Assembly: GCA_028282625.1 (NCBI GenBank)
Contig: JANQHP010000131.1
Location: 1 to 17,720, forward strand
DNA from: Rickettsiales bacterium
Lineage (GTDB): Bacteria; Pseudomonadota; Alphaproteobacteria; Rickettsiales; UBA8987
Length of the DNA stretch: 17,720 nt
Direction of reading: 5' to 3'
Translations under genes and position numbers: made by a program
Shown: piece by piece, positions 7,998 through 15,575 of the stretch
How positions within the stretch are numbered: the first letter of the stretch is position 1
Layout: every line of letters begins with the position of its first letter
The notes under the pieces: generated by a model
The model's database searches: none
The model's input: the letters and a program-made list of their open reading frames with translations, nothing else
What the model was told of the DNA's origin: nothing

Positions 7998-9311
7998 ATG
8001 TGGCTAAAACGTAAAAAGAAAGCAAAGAACACCCAGAAGGACGAAAGCGCCACGCTGGAGCAACCAGGCGCGCAGGAGGCGCCACAGGATTCCGCGGAGG
8101 TGGTGGTGCTGGAAACCGGCGAACCGTTGGTGGAGTTACAAGAGCAGGCCGCAATGGCGGCTGAATCGGAGGCTCCCCAGGAAGATGGCGCGCCTGCTGC
8201 GGCGGAAGAGGAGGTGGCATCGCCCGCTTTGCCGCCGGAGCTTGAAGGATGGACGGGCCGTTTGCCCGAGATAGAGCAGAACCTGGAGGCGGCCCTTGGC
8301 GCGTGGCGGAGCACCCGTGTGCCGCAGATGGCAGCACTTGAGGTGCTGCGTAATTCGCTCAAAGAAACCTCTGAGCTGGTGGAATCCAGTGCGCTAGAGC
8401 TCAACGAGCAATTCAAGTCGCTGGCGACCAGCGCGATGGAGCAAACCCAGAATGTGGAGCGTGTGGTGCAAAATGCCAACACGCTGGAAGTCGATGGCAA
8501 GGAAATTTCCATGACGGATTTTTCCAATATGTTCAACGAGTTCCTTTCCGGTGCGGTGGAAAAGATCTTGAACATTTCCCAGCTCGCGATGACGATTGTT
8601 TATGGCTTGGACGATGCCATGCACTCGATTGAGGATATTGAGAAATTTAACGGACGCATTCAGGCGATCAACAAACAGACCAACCTGCTTTCGCTTAATG
8701 CAACGATTGAGGCCAACCGTGCCGGAGATGCCGGGCGTGGCTTTGCGGTGGTGGCAGAAGAGGTGCGGACGGTTTCCAAGGAGATCAATGCGCTCTCGGT
8801 GGAAATGAGTGAGAAGATTGGCGAGGTGGCCAATAGCGTGCGTACGGGCTACCACACGCTGCAGGAAGTGGCCACCATTGACCTTTCGGACAATATCAAC
8901 GCCAAGGAAACCCTGGATACGCTGATGGGCGCGCTGCTCAAGCAGAATGAAGATTTCCAGGCGATTCTTTCCAAGGCGGTGCACGAATCCAAACAGTCCT
9001 CGGAAGTGATTTCCGGCATGATTGTGAAAATGCAGTTTCAGGACCGTGCCCGCCAATATATGGAAAATGCGATCAATGCGATGGGTGAGATCTGGCATAC
9101 GCTGATTTATGTGGGGGCCAAAACCGACTGGCATGCCACGGTGGACCATGAGGAGCTGCGCCAGGCGATGGTACAGAACATGCTGGACCATATGCAGCTT
9201 GGGGATATCAAGAAAGAGTTTATCGCAGAGCTAGTGAAGGCGGGCGTGTTGCAAGAAGATGAGCACGCGGATGCGGGGGGTGGTGAAGAAGAAGATATTG
9301 AATTGTTTTAA
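7998..9311 (+). CDS. Soluble MCP-like signalling protein with CheZ-like motif
   Basis: A 437-residue protein with no membrane segment and no recognisable ligand-binding domain. The N-terminus is basic (WLKRKKKAKN), then acidic and Ala/Pro-rich to about residue 90. A long helical region leads to an MCP hairpin tip at about 220-265 (NKQTNLLSLNATIEANRAGD, then GFAVVAEEVRT), which should contact CheA/CheW. At 347-353 is FQDRARQ, matching the F-Q-D-x-x-x-Q arrangement of the CheZ phosphatase site (Asp143 and Gln147 in E. coli); Asp349 and Gln353 would be the equivalents. The protein ends in an acidic linker and EEDIELF. It lies 37 bp after cheB with a poor ribosome site. It could be a cytoplasmic receptor, an array-linked phosphatase, or both; related soluble MCPs with such a motif probably exist, so the function is inference. 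Confidence 0.85.
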   Translation: MWLKRKKKAKNTQKDESATLEQPGAQEAPQDSAEVVVLETGEPLVELQEQAAMAAESEAPQEDGAPAAAEEEVASPALPPELEGWTGRLPEIEQNLEAALGAWRSTRVPQMAALEVLRNSLKETSELVESSALELNEQFKSLATSAMEQTQNVERVVQNANTLEVDGKEISMTDFSNMFNEFLSGAVEKILNISQLAMTIVYGLDDAMHSIEDIEKFNGRIQAINKQTNLLSLNATIEANRAGDAGRGFAVVAEEVRTVSKEINALSVEMSEKIGEVANSVRTGYHTLQEVATIDLSDNINAKETLDTLMGALLKQNEDFQAILSKAVHESKQSSEVISGMIVKMQFQDRARQYMENAINAMGEIWHTLIYVGAKTDWHATVDHEELRQAMVQNMLDHMQLGDIKKEFIAELVKAGVLQEDEHADAGGGEEEDIELF

Positions 9312-9334
9312 ACAGGGAAAAAGGAGTTCTTTTC

Positions 9335-9640
9335 ATGGTTGAATTAAGTCAATCCAACGACGCAGGAAAGCTTGTGGTGCAGTTAAAGGGGAAGTTTACC
9401 TTCTCCGATCACGAGCGTTTTGGCGAGATATTAAAGCAGTTGCGTACGGGGTCGCTTTCGCAGGTCACGCTGGATTTTTCCGATGTGGATATGGTGGATT
9501 CCTCCGCGCTTGGGATGCTGCTTGTGGCCCGGCAGGAGGCGGAAAAGACCAACGCGCAAATTATTTTGCGTGGCATGACCGGTCAAGTGGATAAGGTCTT
9601 TACGATTTCCAATTTCAAACAGCTTTTTACGTGTCACTAA
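9335..9640 (+). CDS. STAS-domain protein (anti-sigma factor antagonist type)
   Basis: A single STAS domain of 101 residues, the size of SpoIIAA/RsbV-type antagonists. The hallmark segment is VDMVDSSALGMLLVARQEA, where Ser57 aligns with the serine that is phosphorylated by an anti-sigma kinase and dephosphorylated by a PP2C phosphatase. A good ribosome site (AAGGAG, about 9320) precedes the ATG. It is 23 bp after the MCP-like gene and 15 bp before a response regulator-PP2C phosphatase, which is its likely phosphatase. No RsbW/SpoIIAB-like kinase lies in the window. It may act on a general stress response or on the chemotaxis array; the sequence does not decide between them. Confidence 0.9.
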   Translation: MVELSQSNDAGKLVVQLKGKFTFSDHERFGEILKQLRTGSLSQVTLDFSDVDMVDSSALGMLLVARQEAEKTNAQIILRGMTGQVDKVFTISNFKQLFTCH

Positions 9641-9655
9641 ACCTGCCGGAGCAAC

Positions 9656-10867
9656 ATGCAGGAACTCTACACCGCTTTTTCCTCTGAAGACGTTCGCACG
9701 AAAACGCTGCGCTCAAGGGTGCTTGTGGTGGATGACAGCGTGTTTAACTGCACTTTTTTGACCGAGGCGCTGCGCAAGAAAGGCATGAGCAACATCCGTG
9801 CGGCACAGGATGGGGTACAGGCTCTGAATATGACCGAAGAGTGGCGGCCTGACCTGGTGCTGTTGGATTTGATGATGCCGGAGATGGACGGGTTTGAATA
9901 TTGCAAACGTGTGCGCAAGATGCCTGCTTTTTTGCAGACGCCGGTGCTGGTGCAAAGCGGGACGCAAAATACCAAGGATGTGGCCAAAGCGCTCAGTGCC
10001 GGGGCCACCGACTTTATTATCAAGCCGGTCCAGCCCGAGGAGCTTTTTAACCGGATTCAACTTCACCTGGAACGTGCGGCCTTGTTAAAAGATTTGCAGC
10101 GTTACCGGAAACGGCTGATCCACGAAATGGAAGAGGCGCGTACGATGCAAATGAGCCTCTTGCCCTCGCAGGCCGTGCTGGATCAGCTGCGCGCAAGCCA
10201 CCAGCTGGATCTGGCATTTTACCTCGAGCCTTCCTCGGAAGTGGGGGGCGATATTTGGGGGATGCAGCCGATTTCCCACACCGAACTGGCGGTGTATATG
10301 GTGGATTTTGTGGGGCATGGGATGGTTTCCGCGCTCAACACCTTCCGGCTGCATACATTATTGCAGGACAAGCGGATGTTCTTTTCCTCGCCGAAGATCT
10401 TTTTGGAAACGCTGAACACCAGGCTGCACGGGATGTTGGAAACAGGGCAGTTTGCGACGTTTTTTTATGGCGTGATCAATGTGGAAGACCAGGTGCTGAC
10501 CTACGCCTCAGCGGGGGCGCCTCCTTTTGTGCTTAAAAAGGGCGAGGCGGTGGAGATGGTGCAAACCAGTGGCCTGCCTCTTGGGGTGGACAAAAAGGCC
10601 CGATATGAAAATCATACCCTTGACTTTGCGCCGGGCGATGGGGTGTTTCTCTATAGCGACGGGTTGGTGGAAACACCGGGCGCGAAGGGGGATTTCTTTT
10701 CGGAAGAGGAGATATTGAAGAGTTTTGACGCGATCAAGGATGCCCATGGGGCGCAGCAGAATGTGGACCATCTGATCGATGTGTTTTGCACCTATTGCGC
10801 CGGGCAGCCTCTGGCCGATGATTTGACCCTGATTTACTGCCAATATGCGCCTGAAGGTGCTGCTTAA
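9656..10867 (+). CDS. Response regulator with SpoIIE-type PP2C phosphatase output
   Basis: RsbU/RssB-like two-domain protein of 403 residues. The receiver domain at about 20-140 has VLVVDDS, phospho-acceptor Asp71 (LVLLDLMMPEMDG), QSGT and Lys in FIIKPV. A coiled linker (about 145-165, RYRKRLIHEMEEARTMQ) leads to the PP2C domain, with metal-binding acidic residues Asp199 (GGDIWG), Asp217 (VDFVGHGM), Asp335 (YSDGLVE) and Asp388/389 (DDLTLIY). Phosphorylation of the receiver, perhaps by CheA or another kinase, would switch phosphatase activity towards the adjacent STAS protein; this is inferred from family behaviour and gene order. The ATG at 9656 overlaps no other gene and has a short GGAG-like site. 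The stop codon overlaps that of queA on the other strand. Confidence 0.93.
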   Translation: MQELYTAFSSEDVRTKTLRSRVLVVDDSVFNCTFLTEALRKKGMSNIRAAQDGVQALNMTEEWRPDLVLLDLMMPEMDGFEYCKRVRKMPAFLQTPVLVQSGTQNTKDVAKALSAGATDFIIKPVQPEELFNRIQLHLERAALLKDLQRYRKRLIHEMEEARTMQMSLLPSQAVLDQLRASHQLDLAFYLEPSSEVGGDIWGMQPISHTELAVYMVDFVGHGMVSALNTFRLHTLLQDKRMFFSSPKIFLETLNTRLHGMLETGQFATFFYGVINVEDQVLTYASAGAPPFVLKKGEAVEMVQTSGLPLGVDKKARYENHTLDFAPGDGVFLYSDGLVETPGAKGDFFSEEEILKSFDAIKDAHGAQQNVDHLIDVFCTYCAGQPLADDLTLIYCQYAPEGAA

Positions 10868-11943
10868 GGGGTTGCGCGCTCTAAGAAACACGCATCTCCG
10901 TAAGAATAGAAGCGATATTGGGCCTCAATGGCGTGCTGGTAGGCGCGCAGCATCTCCTCCCTGCCACAAAAGGCCGAGACCAGCATAAAAAGCGTGGATC
11001 TTGGCAGATGAAAATTGGTCAGCAGCACGTCCACGGTCTGAAAGCGGTAGCCGGGCGTGATAAAAATATCGGTGTTGCCTTGAAAGGCTTGCAGCGTGCC
11101 TTGCTTTGAGGCAGCTTCTAAGGTGCGCAGGGCGGTGGTGCCCACGGCGATCACGCGGCCCCCCTTTGCTTTGGCCTGATGGAGGGTGCGTGCCACCTCT
11201 TCGGGCAGTTCACACCATTCGCTGTGCATGCGATGCTTTGTCACATCTTGCGTTTTGACCGGCAAAAAGGTGCCCGCCCCCACATGGAGCGTGACCTGGC
11301 ACAACGTAACCCCAATTTCGGTGATCTGGTGCAAGAGCTCCGGGGTAAAATGCAGCCCTGCGGTGGGTGCTGCCACGGCACCTGGGCGCGTGGCAAACAT
11401 GGTTTGGTACTGCGTGTGGTCTTTTGCCTGCACGCCGCGCTTCCTTGCGATATAAGGCGGCAGGGGCATCTGCCCATATTGGTCCATCCACTCCAGGAAC
11501 GCTTCTTTGGTTTTAGGCACGCCAAGCGTTATTTCGCCCTGCCCGTGGGTGGCCAGCACCAGCAGCTCCAAATCGCCGGCGCAGTGGACAAGATCACCAA
11601 CGCGCAGCTTGCGCGCGGGTCGCACAAAAGCCCGCCAAGCATGGCTTTGTTCGGGGTTGAAGCTTGACGGCCACGCGTCTTCTTCTATCTCGCAGGGCTG
11701 GTGCAAGGTGATGTCGATCTTGGCCTGACCACGCGTGCCGTGCAGCTGGGCAGGCATGACCTGGGTATTGTTGATCACCAGCACGTCATGGGGGCGGAGC
11801 AGGTCGGGCAGCTGACGCACCGTCCTGTCGATGCAGGTGCCCTGGCCGGTGACATGCAGCATGCGCGCGGCATCGCGTGGGGTAACCGGGTGGAGCGCAA
11901 TGCGCGCCTCGGGCAGAGTGAAGTCAAAAAGAGAGAGGTCCAT
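10864..11943 (-). CDS. queA: S-adenosylmethionine:tRNA ribosyltransferase-isomerase QueA
   Basis: Transfers and isomerises the ribosyl part of AdoMet onto 7-aminomethyl-7-deazaguanine in tRNA to give epoxyqueuosine, the penultimate step of queuosine synthesis in tRNAs with GUN anticodons. It has 359 residues, normal length. Family signatures are present throughout: LFDFTLPEARIALHPVTPRD at the N-terminus, VINNTQVMPAQLHG, AAPTAGLHFTPELL, IAVGTTALRTLEAA, and TNFHLPRSTLFMLVSAFCG followed by AYRFYSYGD-type residues near the end. It starts 9 bp after the M48 protease gene on the same strand, so translational coupling is likely. At its 3' end the TAA lies at 10864-10866 and shares bases with the TAA of the convergent phosphatase gene. 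Confidence 0.97.
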   Translation of the reverse strand: MDLSLFDFTLPEARIALHPVTPRDAARMLHVTGQGTCIDRTVRQLPDLLRPHDVLVINNTQVMPAQLHGTRGQAKIDITLHQPCEIEEDAWPSSFNPEQSHAWRAFVRPARKLRVGDLVHCAGDLELLVLATHGQGEITLGVPKTKEAFLEWMDQYGQMPLPPYIARKRGVQAKDHTQYQTMFATRPGAVAAPTAGLHFTPELLHQITEIGVTLCQVTLHVGAGTFLPVKTQDVTKHRMHSEWCELPEEVARTLHQAKAKGGRVIAVGTTALRTLEAASKQGTLQAFQGNTDIFITPGYRFQTVDVLLTNFHLPRSTLFMLVSAFCGREEMLRAYQHAIEAQYRFYSYGDACFLERATP

Positions 11944-11952
11944 GGCGTGTGG

Positions 11953-13329
11953 TTAGCGGCGCTTTTTAGCCTGTGATTTGGCGTGCGCCCTGGCGTGGGC
12001 AAGATGGGTCTTTAAGTGGGCAATCGGTATGGCAAGTTGCGTGGAACCGGGCGCTTTCTCGGCCTGTTGCAGGTAATAATGGGCCAAATCCAGCTCGCGG
12101 CGCAACAGGTGCTTTTCCGCCAAATGCAGGTGCGAATGGGCCCTTTCTCCGAGCAAATGGTAGGCGCGCGCCAACTCGTGGAGCACCTGGGCGTTATAGG
12201 GCTCTTCCACTTTCAAGGGGCGCAGATACTGACGGGCCTCCTTGGGGTTTGGCGGCGTTTTTTGCAGGAGAATGCGTGCCAGCATCAAGCGGATCAGCGG
12301 GGCCTTGGGTGCAAGGTGATGCGCCTGGCGGTAGGCTTGCTCCGCATAGGCAAGGTCTCCGTGCTCATAGGCGATTTGGCCGGCCAGCTCAATGAGATAG
12401 GCATCCTCAGGGCGTGCGTTAAGCCATGGCTTAAGTATCGCAAGGGCGGCCTGCTTATCGCCCAGGCGGTGCGTGGCCACCGCACGCGCCGTGGTGGCTT
12501 CAAAGTCTTCCCTTCCTTCATAGGCCTTAAGCACGCGTGCGGGCTCCTCTAGGAAGCCGCGCAATTTGGCGATGATGCGCACGTGGGTTTCCCCCCATGT
12601 TTGGGTAAAGCGGCTTGGGGTTTCTTGCTCCTTGGAGGCTGCCAGCGCCGCGCGCATGGTGGCCACCCGTTCGCGCGAGAGAGGGTGCGTTTGGAGATAG
12701 GGGTTGGCATCGATGCCTGAGAGTACCTGTTCGCGGGCGAAATCTTCCATCAGGCGGATCAAGCCGGCAGGCGAAGCGCCCACCTGTTCTAGCAGGTCGA
12801 GCGCGACCTGGTCGGCGGCCGATTCATGCAGGCGGGAGTGCTTTAAAAACCCGCGCGTCGCCACATGTTGCCCAAGCCCTGCCCAGCCAACGGCAACCCC
12901 CGGATCGGCCCCCAGCAGCCCCGAGCCAAGGGCAAGCGCGTAGCCAAGCGCGACCTGCCAGCCTGCCTTTTCGGCCTCGTTTTGCTTCCGGGCCAAATGT
13001 CCGCCGGTGATATGGCCGATCTCATGGGCAATGACGCCCGCCAGCATATCCGGCGACCGGTCGTCCCAGATCAGGCCGGTATGGATAAAAATATTCTGCC
13101 CGCCCATGACAAAGGCATTTCGAACCGGGTTGTTGACGATATAAAAACGAACCGCTTCAGGCGAAAGCCCGGCTTTTTCGAGCAAAGGAGTGGCCATCTC
13201 CTTGAGATAGGCCTCTGTTTCATCGTCGCGCAGGGTGGAAAAATTGGGGGTACTGGCAAAAGAGAGGGAAGGTGCCATGCTCCAGCACAGCATCCAAACA
13301 CAGAAGAGGAGATAGAATCGACGTGGCAT
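11953..13329 (-). CDS. Exported M48-family metalloprotease with TPR repeats (BepA/YfgC-like)
   Basis: A 458-residue zinc protease of the periplasm. A Sec signal peptide is clear: basic MPRRF, a hydrophobic core, then likely cleavage after SFA at about residue 26. The catalytic HEIGH motif is at 102-106 (VIAHEIGHITGGHLA), with the third zinc ligand Glu169 in ESAADQVAL. The second half has TPR-like helical repeats (for example around HRLGDKQAALAILKPWLNARP and IAYEHGDLAYAEQAYRQA) and a basic C-terminus (KSQAKKRR). The architecture matches BepA, which assists or degrades outer-membrane assembly intermediates such as LptD; that exact role is inferred. The gene is between fliX (24 bp upstream) and queA (9 bp downstream), all on the - strand, and has a weak ribosome site. 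Confidence 0.93.
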   Translation of the reverse strand: MPRRFYLLFCVWMLCWSMAPSLSFASTPNFSTLRDDETEAYLKEMATPLLEKAGLSPEAVRFYIVNNPVRNAFVMGGQNIFIHTGLIWDDRSPDMLAGVIAHEIGHITGGHLARKQNEAEKAGWQVALGYALALGSGLLGADPGVAVGWAGLGQHVATRGFLKHSRLHESAADQVALDLLEQVGASPAGLIRLMEDFAREQVLSGIDANPYLQTHPLSRERVATMRAALAASKEQETPSRFTQTWGETHVRIIAKLRGFLEEPARVLKAYEGREDFEATTARAVATHRLGDKQAALAILKPWLNARPEDAYLIELAGQIAYEHGDLAYAEQAYRQAHHLAPKAPLIRLMLARILLQKTPPNPKEARQYLRPLKVEEPYNAQVLHELARAYHLLGERAHSHLHLAEKHLLRRELDLAHYYLQQAEKAPGSTQLAIPIAHLKTHLAHARAHAKSQAKKRR

Positions 13330-13353
13330 GGAATGCTCTTAAGACGGGCAGGT

Positions 13354-13764
13354 TTACCGTGCGTCCAGCTTGGCGAGCTCAACGGCGGCACGCAGCGCGA
13401 TATCATCTAGAATCGCCTGGAGTTTTGGGTCTCCTGAGGGCGGCATCTGCTCTAGATTTGCGGCAAGCTGGCGGATGCGCGTAGCCGGCAACCGGCCTTC
13501 CAGGAGTGCCAACCGCAAGGCCTCCAGCTCATCGAGCACGGCATGCGCTTGGGCAGCCGGCGGTTGCTGTTGGTGTGGCATGGTATCAAAGGAGGGTACG
13601 GCCAGCAGCGAGCCGGGTGCCGGCGCGGGCGAGGCCGAGGTGGCACCTGGCACCTCGTCGGTCTCGGTTAGCAGAGAGGAAAACCCCTCTGATCCTGCAG
13701 GTTGGGAAGGCTTCACGCCCTTTTTCTTCAGGGCGTTTATTTTTTGGGTGTCGTCAATTCGCAT
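13354..13764 (-). CDS. fliX: Flagellar assembly regulator FliX
   Basis: A 136-residue protein of the FliX family, which in Caulobacter links flagellar class II assembly to the activity of the regulator FlbD. The N-terminal half is basic then Pro/Ala-rich and poorly conserved. The C-terminal half has the family pattern: LDELEALRLALLEGRLP, a run of hydrophobic helices, DPKLQAILDDIALRAAVELAKLD. The C-terminal RAAVELAKL with DDI/DEI just before it is the most diagnostic part. In many alphaproteobacteria fliX is beside flgI or other basal-body genes; here it heads a group with an M48 protease and queA. The ATG at 13764 is chosen because it is the first in frame and MRI is the common N-terminus. 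The ribosome site is weak. Confidence 0.85.
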   Translation of the reverse strand: MRIDDTQKINALKKKGVKPSQPAGSEGFSSLLTETDEVPGATSASPAPAPGSLLAVPSFDTMPHQQQPPAAQAHAVLDELEALRLALLEGRLPATRIRQLAANLEQMPPSGDPKLQAILDDIALRAAVELAKLDAR

Positions 13765-13861
13765 CGTCTATCAGGTTGGACCACCGGTCCGGCCACGTTC
13801 CATTTTATGCCATGTTTTCTCTTCAAAAATACTCCGTTTGGGCCATAAAGTACATACCGCA

Positions 13862-13890
13862 TTGACCCTGTTGCGTTGGCGCCTTACACT
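13862..13890 (+). promoter_or_regulatory. Sigma-70-type promoter for the histidine kinase gene
   Basis: TTGACC (13862-13867), a 17-nt spacer and TACACT (13885-13890) match the -35/-10 consensus at 5 of 6 and 4 of 6 positions. The start point is expected about 7 nt after the -10 box, which is the A of the ATG at 13898. It lies in the 133-bp divergent gap between fliX and the kinase. Confidence 0.55.
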
Positions 13891-13897
13891 CGGTTTC

Positions 13898-15358
13898 ATG
13901 AGCCATTTACGCACGGTATATATCATAAGTTTTGTGTTGCTGGTGCTGGCCACCCTGTTTGCGGTGGGCTATGGGCGGGTCTATATGGAAAAATGGATCA
14001 TCACGCCTTCCTACACGCATATCCATGAAGAGATGACCAAGCGTATGATGCGTGGGGTGTGGTATCGCTACCAAAAGACCCTGTTTTATTTGCCGTGTGC
14101 GACCCGCTGCCCGGTCACCGACAAGCTGGAAGAGGCGCTGGAGGCGCTTTTTGATGGCAGCCAAGGGATTTCCGCCCGTTTTTATACGCCTGAAGGCGAG
14201 CCTTTTTTCCCACAAGATACGCCACCCAACCCGCTAGAAGACCCGCTGGCGGCCCCCTTCTTTGAACAGGCTCAGGCCGAGCAAGTGGCCTCTTTTTTGC
14301 ACACGCTCTCTTCAACAAACTCGGACTCGGGTTCGGCGCGCACGGTGGTGCGGACCTTCCTTCCGATTTTGCCCGATGAGACCATCACGCATAAGCGCTT
14401 CCGCTTTCCAGCGATTATAGAGATTCAAAGCGATATCACCGATGTGTGGCCCGAGCCGGATGTGCTGCAATGGGCGATTATCGGGACGATTACGGCGATT
14501 TTGGGTGTGTTGTTTGGTTCGATGTATGTGACCACCTATAAAACGGAGCAGCTGCTTGGCAAGCAATATGAGGCCAATTTGGAGCTCATCCGGGCCAAAA
14601 CAAGCGCGGAGGAAGAAAACCGTGCCAAGTCGAAATTCCTTGCCAATATCAGCCATGAATTGCGCACGCCGCTTAATGCGATTATCGGCTTTTCAGAGAT
14701 TATCAAGGATGAGGTGATGGGGCCGCTGGAAAATGACCATTACCGGGATTATGTGGGAGATATTTATGTTTCAGGGGTCCACCTGCTCAGTTTGATTAAC
14801 GATATTTTGGACTATTCCAAGGCCGAGGCCGGCAAGCTTAAGCTTGATATTGAAGAAGCCGACGTAACCAAGCTGCTGAAGAGCTCCCTGCGGCTGGTTT
14901 CCCCACGGGCGGATGAGGCGGGCATACAGTTGCTCGATAAGGTGCCCAAGGACCATTATATCCTGCAGATTGACGGCAAGCGTCTGAAACAGGTGGTGCT
15001 GAACCTGCTTTCCAATGCGGTGAAATTTACCCCCAGCGGGGGCTCGGTAAGGCTTTCGGCCTGGACCGAGCAAGAGCGTAAAATCTTTGTGATTGAGGTG
15101 CAGGATACCGGAGTGGGGATCGCGCCGAAGGATATTTCCAAGGTGATGTCTACCTTCGGCCAGGTGGAAAACAAGCTAAGCCGTAAATATGAGGGTACGG
15201 GGCTTGGCCTGCCATTGTGCAAGAAGCTGGTGGAGCTGATGGAAGGGCAAATCCAGATCCAAAGCGAGCTGGACAAGGGCACGACCATCACGGTCTTCCT
15301 GCCTTATACGCCGCCGGGCGTGGAGGTGGAGGAAAAACCGGCAGAAGCCGAGGCGTAA
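13898..15358 (+). CDS. Membrane sensor histidine kinase
   Basis: Two-component sensor kinase of 486 residues. Membrane segment 1 is at about 6-27 (YIISFVLLVLATLFAVGYG). An extracytoplasmic sensor region of about 160 residues follows without a recognised fold and with a Cys pair (CATRC). Membrane segment 2 is at about 192-214. The HisKA domain has phospho-acceptor His253 (ANISHELRTPLNAIIGFSEI). The ATPase domain has N-box Asn373 (NLLSNAVKF), G1 at 403 (DTGVGIAP) and G2 at 433 (GTGLGL). No response regulator gene is adjacent. The frame is open further upstream, back through fliX on the opposite strand, but the ATG at 13898 gives the normal short N-terminus before membrane segment 1 and coincides with the predicted transcription start. 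There is no ribosome site, which fits a leaderless message. Confidence 0.92.
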   Translation: MSHLRTVYIISFVLLVLATLFAVGYGRVYMEKWIITPSYTHIHEEMTKRMMRGVWYRYQKTLFYLPCATRCPVTDKLEEALEALFDGSQGISARFYTPEGEPFFPQDTPPNPLEDPLAAPFFEQAQAEQVASFLHTLSSTNSDSGSARTVVRTFLPILPDETITHKRFRFPAIIEIQSDITDVWPEPDVLQWAIIGTITAILGVLFGSMYVTTYKTEQLLGKQYEANLELIRAKTSAEEENRAKSKFLANISHELRTPLNAIIGFSEIIKDEVMGPLENDHYRDYVGDIYVSGVHLLSLINDILDYSKAEAGKLKLDIEEADVTKLLKSSLRLVSPRADEAGIQLLDKVPKDHYILQIDGKRLKQVVLNLLSNAVKFTPSGGSVRLSAWTEQERKIFVIEVQDTGVGIAPKDISKVMSTFGQVENKLSRKYEGTGLGLPLCKKLVELMEGQIQIQSELDKGTTITVFLPYTPPGVEVEEKPAEAEA

Positions 15359-15575
15359 CGACACGGTTCGTGCAGATGGACTGGGTGGCCATGGCCCTTT
15401 GGGCGGTGGCGTCATCACGTGGTTTGCATGGCTAGATACTGCTCTCAAGCTCATTTGAGGCATTCTTTTGACCCTTTTGCGCTGCAAAGGGTCCGCACTG
15501 AGGCCCCTTTCCTCCAAAAGGCCTTCTTATAAGCGCAAATGTTTAGGTGCAGTGCTTAAAGGTTGCTTGGGGCCC
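15359..15575. other. Convergent intergenic region with two hairpins
   Basis: A 217-bp gap between the kinase gene and tsf, which converge here. Two hairpins are visible: GACCCTTT (15470-15477) with AAAGGGTC (15486-15493), and AGGCC (15501-15505) with GGCCT (15520-15524) closed by inner T/A pairs. A weaker stem CTCAA/TTGAG near 15453-15468 is followed by CATTCTTTT. These probably serve as terminators in one or both directions, but none has a clean T-run. I see no gene here. Confidence 0.45.

Noticed and set aside
12865..13410. 181-codon plus-strand frame opposite the M48 protease
   Set aside because: The protease frame has a signal peptide, HEIGH motif and TPRs; this one has no recognisable features.
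13370..13897. Upstream extension of the histidine kinase frame to an ATG at 13370 (662 residues)
   Set aside because: It overlaps fliX on the opposite strand, its translation is low-complexity Ser/Ala/Arg, and the promoter and membrane segment both point to ATG 13898.
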